Both the position numbers and the translations under genes were made by a program. Shown in pieces: positions 46,133 through 56,720 of a stretch of 64,000 nucleotides of DNA. The first letter of the stretch is position 1. Each line of letters begins with the position of its first letter. The DNA is taken from positions 151,190,129 through 151,254,128 of the forward strand of contig CM060890.1 of assembly GCA_030762935.1 (NCBI GenBank). Reading direction: 5' to 3'. This stretch comes from Hymenopus coronatus. Its lineage: Eukaryota > Arthropoda > Insecta > Mantodea > Hymenopodidae. A model generated the notes under the pieces. The model had not been told where the DNA came from. It made no database searches and saw nothing but the letters and a program-made list of their open reading frames with translations.

Positions 46133-49100
46133 TCCCATGCTCAAAGTCAGCTACTTGATTAATAGGAATATTATTGCCCCATGTTGAATGTCACTAATTT
46201 CATTTCTAGAATGTATTAATGTCCCAAGTTAAATGCCATCAACTTGATTTCCAGGCTGTGTAAAAATCTCATGTTAAATGTCAGCAATCCGATTTTCAGT
46301 CTGTTTAAAGACCCATTTTGAATGCAAGCTATTGACTTCCAAGCTGTATGAAGATCCCATGTTAACTGCCAGCAATTAAACTTCCAGGCTGTATAAAGAT
46401 CCTATGTTAAATGCCAGGAATTGGAATTCCAGAATGTATAAAGATCCCATGTTAAATTCCAGAAATTTGATTTCCAGGTTGTATAAACACACCATGTTCA
46501 ATGCCAGCAATTTGACTTCCAGGCTATATAAAAATCCTATGTTAAATGCCAGCCATTTGATTTCCAGACTGTATAAAGATCCTATGTTAAATGCCAGCTA
46601 TTTGATTTCCAGACTGTATAAAGATCCCATGTTAAATGCCAGCCATTTGATTTCCAGACTGTATAAAGATCCTATGTTAAATGCCAGCTATTTGATTTCC
46701 AGACTATATAAAGATCCTATGTTAAATGCCAACCATTTGATTTCCAGACTGTATAAAGTTCCTATGTTAAATGCCAGCCATTTGATTTCCAGACTGTATA
46801 AAGGTCCTATGTTAAATGCCAGCAATTTGACTTCCAGGCTGTATAAAGGTCCCATGTTAAATGCCAGTCATTTGATTTCCAGACTGTATAAAGATCCTAT
46901 GTTAAATGCCAGCCATTTGATTTCCAGACTGTATAAAGATTCTATGTTAAATGCCAGCAATTTGACTTCCAGGCTATATAAAGATCCTATGTTAACTACC
47001 AGCAATTAAACTTCCAGGCTGTATAAAGATCCTATGTTAAATGTAAGCAATTTGAATTCCAGAATGCATAAAGCTCCCGTGTTAAATTCCAGAAATTTGA
47101 TTTCCAGGTTGTATAAACACCCCATGTTAAATGCCAGCAATTTGACTTCCAGGCTGTATAAAGATCTCATGTTAAATGCCAGCCATTTGATTTTCAGGTT
47201 GTATAAAGATCCTATGTTAAATGCCAGCTATTTGAGTTCCAGGCTGCATCAATTCCCCATGTTAAAAACCAGTAATTTGATTTCCAGGCTATATAAATGT
47301 CCCATGGTAAATGTCAGTAGTTTCATTTCCTCACTGTATAAATACCCCGTCATAAATGTCAGCTTTTGATTTTCAGGCTTGTCAAATACCCCACATTAAA
47401 TGTCAGCAATTTGATTTCCAGACTGTATGAACACCACATGTTAAATGCCACCTATTTGATTTCCAGGCTGAATAAATCTCCCATGTTAAATGGTATATAC
47501 TTAATTTCCAGGCTGTATAAATATTCCATGTTAAATGTCAGCAATTGTATTTCCAGGCAGTATAAGTTTCCCATGTAAAATTCCAGGTATTCATTTCCAG
47601 GTTGTATCAATATCCTATATTAAATGTCAACTACTTGATTTCTAGGCTGTATAAATTTCCAATGTTAAAGGTCAATAATTTAATTTTCAGGCAGTGTAAA
47701 TCTTCTATTTTAAATGCCAGCAGCTCTATTTCCAGGTTGTATAAATATCCCATGTTAAATGTCAGCAATTTCATTTTCGGTATGTATATAGGTACCATGT
47801 TAAACACCTGCAATTTGATTTCCGGTTGTATAAATATCCCATGTTAATCATCAGCTACTTGTTTTCCAGGCTGTATAAATACGCCATGCTAAATTCTTGC
47901 TATTGAGACCGTATTAATACCATATTTTAAATGCCAGCAATTTTATTTCAGGGTGTATAAATATCCCATGTTAAATATCAGCTCCTTGATTTCCAGGCTG
48001 TATAAATGTCCCATTTCAACTGGCAACTACTTAATTTCCAGGCTGCAAAAATATTACATGTCAAATGCCAGTTATGTGATATCCATGCTGTATGAATACC
48101 CCATGTTAAACTTCAACTAATTGATTTTCAGGCTATATTAATTTTCCATGTTAAATGTCAGCAATTCTATTTTCCAGGCTGTTTAAGTGTCCCATGTTAA
48201 ATGTCAGCAATTTGATTTACAGACTGTATACATGTCCCACGTTAAATGCCAGCTTCTTTATTTCCAGGCTGTATAAGTGACCCATGTTAAATGTCAGCAA
48301 TTTGATTTTCACTATAAAATGTCCCATGTTAAATGCCAGCAATTTAATTTCCAGGATGTATAAATACCCCATATTAAATTCCAGCAGTTGTATTTCCAGG
48401 CTGTATAAATGTCTTATGTTACATTCAGGAATTTGATTTCCAGGCTGTTTAAATATCCCATCTTAAATGTCTATGATTTCCAAGCTGAATAAATAGCCCA
48501 TGTTATATGATAGAAGTTTGACTTCCAGCGTTTATATAGTCGCTTGTTAAATGCCAGCAGTTTGAATTCCGGGCTATATAAATATCCCATGTTAAATGTC
48601 AGCAATTTGATTCCCAGGCTTTATAAGAGCCCCATTTAAAATTCCGTTTCCAGACTGTATAAATGTCAACAATTTGATTTCCAAGCTGTAAAATGTTCTA
48701 TGTTAAATGCCAGCTATTTGATTTCCAGGTTATATAAATGTCCCATGTTAAATGTCAGCCACTTTATTTTCAAGCTATCTTATTTCCAGGTTGTAAAAAT
48801 ACCCCATGTTGCTGTCAGCAATTTGATTTCAGATTGTATAAATGTCCCATGTTAAATGCCAGCTACTTTATTTCCAGGCTATATAAGGCTCCCAAGTTAA
48901 ATGTCAGCAATTTGATTTCCAGGCTGTATAAATATCCCATGTTACATGTCAGCAATTTAATTTCCAGGCTGTATAAATGTCCCATGTTAAATTACAGCAA
49001 TTTGGTGTCCAGGCTATAAAATGACCCATGTTAAATGTCTGCAATTTGATTTTCACTGTATAAATGTCCCATGTTAAATGTGAGCAATTTGATTTCCAGG

Positions 49101-49640
49101 CTGTATAAATACCCCATATTAAATGCCCGCTACTTGATTTCCAGGCTGTATGAAGTCGCTTGTTAATTGCCTGAAATTTGATATCCAGGTTGTATAAATA
49201 TCCCATGTTAAATGTCAGCTATTTGATTTTCAGGCTGTATAAATATCCCATGTTACATGTCAGCAATTTCATTTCCAGGCTGTATAAATGTCCCATGTTA
49301 AATGTCTGCAATTTGATTTTCACTGTATAAATGTCCCATGTTAAATGTGAGCAATTTGATTTCCAGGCTGTATAAAGTCGCTTGTTAATTGCCTGAAATT
49401 TGATATCCAGGTTGTATAAATACCCCATGTTAAATGTCAGCTATTTGATTTTCAGGCTTTATAAATATCCCATGTTAAAGGTCAACAATTTGATTTCCAG
49501 GCTATATAAGTATCCCATTTAAAATGCTCGAAATTCCATTTCCAGGTTGTATAAATGTCAACAATTTGACTTCCAGGCTGTATAAATATCCCATGTTAAA
49601 TGACAGTTATTGGATTTCCATGCTGTATAAATTTCCCAAG

Positions 49641-50723
49641 CATCAATTTTCATAGTTACATTTTCCCCTTAGTACCTTGACGTATTGCTAAATCACAGCT
49701 TTTGTGTTTGTGTGTGTGTGTGTGTGGATGTGTGAGGTCTGTTTCTACCAAAAAGCGCAATAAAATGTTCAGTTATTCTGTTACAAAATGATTTGCATAT
49801 GATTTTATAAAGCATATTTATTGTTGTTTATTTTTGTTTTTATATGATTTTATTATCATTAAATTTTCTGCCAGAGAACTTAAAAATTGCATCGCGTGGA
49901 TTATTTTATGGTCAAGGAGGACCTACACTTTTGAGAGTCAAAAATAGTAATTTTTTAATTCATTTAAGATTGAAAACTTTTTTTTCAAATGAGTGTTTTC
50001 CGTGAAATTGCTATTTTAAGGCTTTCCCACTTAACTCACACAGTTTTTATGACACTGAAATGATATTTGGCGTCCACCTACTTTTCATAGAGAGGAAGAA
50101 AATATGCTGAAATTAATGCTTCAATTATCTTTATCCGAAAATTTTGCATAAAAAGTGTTAATGAAAACAGTACGCTTTAGAAATAACTACGTAAAAATAT
50201 GTATAATTTTTACACTTGAATGACTGTAATACATCTTGTAACTACAACATTAATCTATAGTATAAAAGAAGCGTCATTAAAATATTAATATTTCTGTAAA
50301 TTACTATCCCGGAAAATGCCAAAACAGTCCAATATATACAACCGCCATTTTGAATGCAGTTACCTTTAACGACAAATGTTGGATAGTATATTATCAAAAT
50401 AGTATTTGTTTTCCATCCAAATTTCATAACTGTAATATAAAAAACAACTTAAAAGGATAAATATTCATTAGCAATGAAATTACAATGATGCAATAGGATT
50501 CACACGGATAATTTTATATCAATTTTCCAAAATTTTAAAATTCATTTCACCAACTTATTAAGACATTTTCTGTGAATAATCGTGCAGCTATTGTAAGCAT
50601 AGCGGACCATAGTAATATTTTGGCTGTGTGTAAGTGTTTTCTCATGTTTCAGGCTGTACCAAGTGAAACACGCATTTTATTTCGAAAAACTTTTGTTGAC
50701 ACGGTGTTATGCTTGTATCGCAG
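49641..50723. other. Probable intron sequence upstream of exon B
   Basis: AT-rich with a (TG)n tract at about 49709-49725. The last bases lead to the acceptor tatcgcag. Nothing else is recognised. Confidence 0.45.
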
Positions 50724-50797
50724 ATGTGCGCAAGGATACGTGGGCTCTAGGTGCCAGTACGCGGATGCTGCCGTTATACTAGGGAAAAAAGCCAAGA
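50724..50797 (+). CDS. Alternative exon B: C-terminal half of an EGF domain of the same gene
   Basis: The acceptor tatcgcag ends at 50723, and the donor gtacgtattc starts at 50798. The 74 nt exon starts in phase 2, encodes 24 whole codons beginning CAQGYVGSRCQYAD and continuing AAVILGKKAK, and ends in phase 1. The C-x8-C spacing and GYxGxRC pattern match exon A, while the tail is different and basic instead of acidic. Start base, phases and the CA-xGY frame position are shared with exon A, which fits duplication of one ancestral exon. Swapping it for exon A would change the ligand's receptor-contact loop and the juxtamembrane stretch. The upstream acceptor is less pyrimidine-rich than that of exon A, so its use may be regulated. 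Confidence 0.8.
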
Positions 50798-51092
50798 GTA
50801 CGTATTCACAATATTAGACTAATACTTTAGGTGGCGGCATTAAACCTCCTAGACGCGTGTACCAAAATAACAAGCGTAATTTCCTTTTCGAGATCAATAG
50901 CTTCAAATGCATACAATAATTCGCTCATTCATTTATCAGTTGCTATTATTTTTAAATATTTGCCCACTTATTCGCTACATAGAACAATATTTAAATGCAC
51001 ATATGCACCTCCCCCTCCAACTTGCAGACACTAGAGAATGCTAACACCACAGCACAATGTATTTCTGTATTCTTATGATTTTACCCCTTTAA

Positions 51093-53265
51093 CCTTCAAT
51101 CACCCAGGTGTGGTCTGTTGGTAGTATTGTTTTTTTTTTTTTATTTGAAACTAGCTGAGTTACACAGCTGCGCAGACTCATAATCCTTCATTGTTGTCAG
51201 CTAGTGCCGGAGTGTTTGTTTCGTTGCAGTTTTCGTATTAGGTGCGGCTTTGTGGCTTGTGCTTTTTCCTGCGTGGTCTGACAGACCACATCTGGGTATT
51301 AGCTATGTCCTCGAATAGTGTCGCAATGGTTAAAGGAAGAAGTAAATGATTGTGACGATGAATTTGTGCAGGACACTGATCATGATTCAGCATCTGATAG
51401 CGATGATGAGAGAAAACAGAATGAGCAGGCTTTGGATACTAACACTGATGGATTCAATGGAATTCCAAGAAATTCAGCTAAAGAAGCTGTTCCTTCATCT
51501 AGAGCAAGACAACACAACGTTATTGTGGTTTGTGTCGCCAGGCACGAGTGACAGATGAAGATACTCCAAGCGAGCTATGGAATTTTCTCCTTACAGAATC
51601 TCTGTTACAGGATGTAGTAAAATGGACAAATACAAAAATTAGCAAAGACGGGGACATTTACTATGTTCACGAAACCGATTTAGTGGAGTTGAAGACATTC
51701 AGTGGTCTTATTGCTATACAGTACAGTATTCAAATCCAATCATAAAGATTTAAGGCTTTTGTTTGCCACAGATGGAACCGGGAGGAATATGTTCCGGTGT
51801 GTATCACCAAGAACAGGTTTGACAACCCATATGACAGTAAAGAGAGAGAGAAAAAGCTGTCTATTAGCTCCGGTTGCAGATCTTTTTGCTCGGTTTATAC
51901 AGAATCGCCAAGAAGAGTATACCATAGGAAGCTGTGCCATTGTGGATGAAATGTTGGTAGGTTTCCAGGGCGATGTAAATTTAAAACGTATTTTCCTAAG
52001 AAAACTGCCGATCCTGTGCCTGTCTGATGCACGGAGTAGATATCTTCACAATATGTACTTAAACACTGGGAAGGATTGAGGAACCTAAACTTCTGAAACA
52101 TACACAGGCATTCGTCTAACAAATCATCTTGAAAATTCCAACAGGAGCTTCACAGCTGATAATAGGTTTTGATCCATTGAGCTGGTGAAAATACTGATGG
52201 AAAGAGGACTGACATTTGTAAGTGCTCTGAAGAAAAACAAGAAAGAGATACCGCATGAATTTCTATCACGAGAATTCAGAGCTCTATGGGCTCAGTCTAA
52301 TGTGCCATTGATCACTCTAGAGGCAACGACAGTGCAAGTGATAACGAGAGATCATTGCTTACTACAATGATGTTGATTCCCTGGATGCAAAATGTGCTCC
52401 ATATAACTGTGGTCGTCCAACTCATCAATGGTCTATGGCATTTTTACAGAATCACTGGCATGAATGCAGTAAATACTTATGTGATGTATAGCTCTTACAA
52501 GAACATACGCCACTTTCGAGATAAAATTTCACGAAAATGCTTGTACAGGAGCTCGTTAGACCGTTTATGGAAATTCGAGTTCCTAATAAACACCTCACTA
52601 TTGAAACTTGAGCTGCATTAGGAGAGTTTTGGGCATTCAAGAGGAACTACCAGCTTTGAGGAGAAACCTCAGAAGTGGAAAGTGTGCTATACGTGTCCTT
52701 CCGGCAAAAGAAGAAAAACTGCATACATGCGTCGCTCATGCAGGAAGCCTACATATATGTACTGTAAAAACGTGTCAAAATTGTCACCACACATGAAAAT
52801 ATGCCTCTGTTTGTGTGTATTTGATAAGAAGTGCAAAGAAGACTTGTAATTTTGTTTATTGGTAGTATATAACAGACAGAGCGTATTGAATTTGTATCCT
52901 TAATATGTTATTTTCAGTTTCATTGAAAAAGCGTTATTATTCTCAAATTCTTACTTGAATTGAGTCAATGTATTGTTAAACTAACAATTTGCATAAATAG
53001 ATAATAAAAATCAGGATTAAAATCATAACACACTGAGGTTTATCATACCTATGAAAAATAATCTTACTTTTGTCAATGATGATTAATATTTAAAGTTATT
53101 AATTTAAGTTGTTTTTGAAGTTTCTATGTTATGATTCATGTTTGATGCATTTGAAGGAATTATTTCAAAAATACTCAAATGTTCCACGGCATTATTTAAT
53201 TTATACATAATAAATATTTTTTAGGTCTCTCAGACCACACCAACATGAGCAATATTCTACCTAGG
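51093..53265 (+). mobile_element. piggyBac-type DNA transposon (PGBD4-like), decayed
   Basis: The left edge follows ttaa at 51089-51092 and contains caggtgtggtctg. Its inverse cagaccacacc occurs at 53231-53241, about 25 bp from a right edge at cctagg/ttac (53260-53269), where the flank may be a mutated TTAA. Between them is a broken piggyBac transposase. The right boundary is less certain than the left. It lies about 300 bp downstream of exon B. Confidence 0.8.
51318..52849 (+). pseudogene. piggyBac transposase, broken
   Basis: An acidic N-terminus (DCDDEFVQDTDHDSASDSDD) is followed by LWNFLLTES and ELKTFSGLIAI. Next come the conserved LFATDGTGRNMFRC block, then IVDEMLVGFQG with the first catalytic aspartate, and TADNRF with the second, where family members usually have a Trp. 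KKNKKEIPHEFL and VDSLDAKCA with the third aspartate follow. The end is a cysteine-rich zinc-binding tail containing CYTCPSGKRRK and YCKNVSK, stopping near 52849. The three aspartates seem preserved, but at least six frame changes and stops inactivate the gene. The start codon is not clear. Confidence 0.88.
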
Positions 53266-53689
53266 TTACTTTCTCAGTTCTTTGATTTGTTTTTCTTTGT
53301 TCATATTCTAGTACCTATAGTTCTTTAGAGAAGGTAAAAAACATTTTCTTAATATAAAGCATAGTTTGCGATTTTAACTTTAATAATATAACCCATTGAA
53401 AGTGATGTATTTATCATTGTTTCAAGGAAAGTTTATATAAAACTTAATCTTTGATTGTTAGGAACTATGTTAGAGAAATCGTATGTATAATTTATAACTT
53501 AAACCATTTTAAAATATGCATCATTCCTGTGTTTGTCATTAGGTTCTTTTTATGAAGAGTTAAGTAATAGGATCACGAAAATTAATTTATTATAATTATA
53601 TTGACTAATCAGTGACTCAGTTTAAATTATATAAATGAAATTGAATGGCGAATAACATTGGATGATTGTTTGCTCTAAGTGTTTACGGG
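53266..53689. other. No recognisable gene
   Basis: AT-rich sequence. Nothing supported. Confidence 0.4.
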
Positions 53690-53760
53690 GTTCTAGCCAG
53701 GTAAGTATATGAACTGACTCCAACGTTTCGAAAATGTACGTCATCTTCAGGGTAAACTCA
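53690..53760 (-). ncRNA. Possible degenerate Penelope-type hammerhead-like motif
   Basis: On the minus strand the sequence runs ctgaagatgacgtac, then ttttcgaaacgttgg and agtcagttcatatac. Penelope-like elements often carry a hammerhead ribozyme with a CTGANGA...GAAAC core. Here the core boxes are present, but the strand that should close the middle helix looks shortened, so it is probably inactive. No Penelope reverse transcriptase is seen nearby. Confidence 0.35.
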
Positions 53761-53879
53761 TGGCTTCAAAGTCTGGGTTCGCGTATGTATAGTGCACAAA
53801 TGAAGCTAGCATATGATTGGTTCGCATGTTTTTTGGCAGTGAATATTTTTTTTCCGAGCGGAGAGAGAAAATCCAAGGA

Positions 53880-56147
53880 CTAACTCGGGCTAGGTCTCCA
53901 GACTGGTAGTGAATGCTGCAGTACCGCTGTTGCACCCGCGCAGTCTAAGTAAAGATGAACCGAGGCCCAGCCATCCCCATAGCGTGAAGGTAAAGTTGGA
54001 GAGCTGCGTGTTGCTCCACGAATGTCATGAAGTTGCTTGCAGATGTTGGCGCTGCAGCTCTCGAACACACGCGACCCAGCCGCGAGGACCAGTCGTCGCT
54101 GTCCTGGACAGGTGGGTGCGACAGCTTGCATTGGACAGACCCAAGCACCTCGTCATTGTCGTCTGCTGCTGCTGTCTGTTGATCGGCCTGCATTGTCGCG
54201 AGTCGTTCATTGGTTTCATTCCTCGAAACGGAGCCCGAGTTGGTGGGTAACCGTCAGGATGGCGACAATGCTCTGCTGCATGGATTCTATGGCGTCCTTC
54301 AGGAAACCGTCTGTTAGTGACATAGTCTTGTCGGTGATAGTTGCTGGGTGAAGCTCTTGTGATGGCGGCAGGGGTAGGTGTTGTCACTCGTCTGGTTGGT
54401 CCGGGCTGGGCCTCTGCGTTGGGTGCTGTTCCGGGGATACTGCGTCTATCCTGCGAAGTGCAGGTGGTGCCCTGAGCAGGTTGCGCAGAAGCGGCGCCTT
54501 CGGCGCAGATCATGTTGGAGGCAGGCTGCCGTTAGGCAACCCGCCCCGCAAAGATTGGCACCTGAGTGCAACGGTGCAGACCTCTGCTGTGGGCCCGTTA
54601 GCATAACAGCGATGGCTGGGCACCGGCAGTTTGCTTCTGCTGACCTCAACGCACAACCGGTGCCCTAACAAGGACAGGAGAAACGCTAAGGTAGCTTCCA
54701 CGTCCGAAATGGATCTTAGATGGAGCCGAGCCAGCGGTGAGGTGCCCCGGGCCGGGGAGATGCGATTGGCTTTTTGAGCTGAAAGCCAAATGTGTCGAGC
54801 AGCTTCGAGCACGAAACGTGCTAGCAGGTCCCGGGAACCTGGCAGATGACCACCATGTGATGGCGTAGTTGATCCTAGTGGCTCTCAAGCAAGAAGGCCA
54901 CCGAGACTACGAAGCGATGAGAAGATGCCGGGTGGAGAGATCCCGACGGACTCCCCTAACGACGGCACTGTACCGGGGCAGCGTCGAATGCGACTACATC
55001 CGCGGCGAAGTAGTTGCGCTCGCTGCAAGTAATGTATCGGCAGCAGGCGGTTTTGAGGGCGAGCACAGCAAATAAGATGCGCTCGCCGCCGGTGAAGTGG
55101 CAGGCGGTGAAGATGCCGGATGCCGGAGGAGCAGTGGCAGCTGAAGATGCAGCTGGTCTACGCTGATTTTTTTTTTTTTTTTTTACCGTAAAGGGAGAGA
55201 ATGCGTTATGCATTCGACCCCTCCCCCAGCTGAAGTATAATGGCTGGGAGAATATGTGGGGCTCTCCGCTTGGCTGCGGCACATCGACTAAGAAGCCCCT
55301 CCACGTATTAACGCCTATGTTGTTGCCTAAATGTGCTGCTGCAGCTTAGCGCGGTCCCGCGTAACACCCGCGTTAGTAAGTGAAAGATGGGATCCTGCTG
55401 CACAATGTGCGCGAGCAGATGATAGGTTGATGATAGGCTACAACCATGAAACCTGCTGCAGCCCAGGGGAATGAAGGTGAAAGTATGTAGGAGATTGACG
55501 GAGATTGTAGGTTAGGATGTTGGAATACTCATTGTAGCTTACTTGTGTTTCTGCTTCTCCATTTCCTGGCGAAGTCTCGTGCATTTCGCCGCTAGGGTGA
55601 GGTCGTGCTCCGTAGGGGCCCACTTCCCGTCCGAGGTAGTGAGTCTCGCAGAAGGAACGGCTCCGGGATCGGAACAGCTCTCGGAGTAGGCTGCTTGCTG
55701 GGCTAATAACCTGCTTTAGCTGCGATGAGATGCTGCCTAGCCGTGAAGATAGATTCAGCTGCAGTTGTTTGGCGCATGGAGATGGCGGCAGTGGTGGAAG
55801 CTTGCAGTTATTGCAGCTTCAGGTTCATGACACTGCTGCACATCTCTTCAAGGGCAGATAAACGAGCGCCGAAGTTCAGGATCTCCGCGTAGAGGTCCTG
55901 AATGGCGTCGCTGCGTCTATCGAGAGTGCAGGTGGCGTGGCGTCGACGATGGTCGGCTGCGGTGGTGTAGTCCGGGCTGGTGGTGATTAAGGCCTGCTCC
56001 TCGGACAAAGAGGGCACTGGACTTGCCAGGTGACACAGGACCAGCAGCGGCGTCGTAGATCATGCCCAGTGCAGTCTGAAGTTGCAGAGTTGGCACCACA
56101 ATAGTGGCACCGCGGCGGAGAGGAACAGGCGTCTGCTGTGTGTCCAT
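53880..56147 (-). pseudogene. GC-rich tract, probable retroelement gag/ORF1 remnant
   Basis: GC content is well above the flanks. On the minus strand an initial frame begins at 56147 (MDTQQTPVPLRRG). Another at 56017-55808 looks coiled-coil-like. Around 54610-54540 a cysteine-containing segment with VPSHRCYANGPTAEVC and VALRCQSLRGG resembles zinc knuckles of LINE gag proteins. It is followed by a Pro/Gln/Arg-rich stretch to 54025. An 18-base T-run at 55168-55185 and many frame changes interrupt it. The family is not certain, and no endonuclease or reverse transcriptase follows. Confidence 0.45.
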
Positions 56148-56377
56148 AGGCTTACATGTGTAACATTATAAAACAAAATTTAACATTTAATTCGCAGTAC
56201 TTTGAATACACTAAATTAGATCATCTGTCTAGAAGGTACATGATTACTTTTCAGATTATCTCGCAAGTGTTGCCCTTTTGCCAAAGAATTCTGCTTTTAC
56301 TGCATAGAGTTTGAATGTTCCTGCTCCTTTACTCTCGAAAAAGTTCCTTGGAAAATACAACTCCCTATCTAGTTTTC

Positions 56378-56610
56378 CTGCCTGTTCTAGGGGTAGCACA
56401 GCTAGCATCTGGTTACGGTCGCGAGTTCAAACCCGGCGGTCGGCGATGGGTTCTTTCGGCATAAGAATCCTTAGCAAAACTTCCTTCGGAAGGGGAGTAA
56501 AGCAATTGTCCCGTGCCAAGCCTAATAAATAAGCCTCTGAGTAAAATTAAGTGGTCTTTCACGTCCAGTATAGAATGGGACGCTGAGAATCGCAGCAGTA
56601 AAGAAAACTC
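56378..56610 (+). mobile_element. tRNA-derived SINE, internally deleted copy
   Basis: A head with ggggtagcacagctagc and B box gcgagttcaaaccc, a body with cttccttcggaaggggag and cctctgagtaaaattaag, and the end gggacgctgagaatc match the SINE at 45865-46132. About 40 bp between the gtcccgtg and gcctctgag segments are missing here. Confidence 0.85.
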
Positions 56611-56712
56611 AATGTAATGTAATTTACCCATCATAGATACTTCCATGGCGCGTTACAACAAAGACCTTACAGACACTGCAATTTATCGTCATTTGTGCCT
56701 CATTCTACATCA

Positions 56713-56720
56713 CAATAGAT
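56713..56720 (+). repeat. Left target-site duplication of the hAT element
   Basis: caatagat, identical to 59194-59201. Confidence 0.9.

Larger units (their letters stand above)
44780..49640. repeat. Large 45 bp minisatellite, about 95 units, interrupted by two SINEs
   Basis: The unit contains atgttaaatgccagc, tttgatttccagactg and tataaagatccc. It repeats every 45 bp with variation and occasional partial units. The most regular part is 46400-47300. 45 bp is 15 codons, so + frames such as 46404-47009 stay open as a 15-residue periodic peptide around LISRLYKDPMLNAS. Similar frames are open on the minus strand. I regard these as by-products of unit length. Confidence 0.95.

Noticed and set aside
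46404..47009. 201-codon frame with 15-residue periodic peptide
   Set aside because: Product of the 45 bp period. Frames are open on both strands and break wherever unit length varies.
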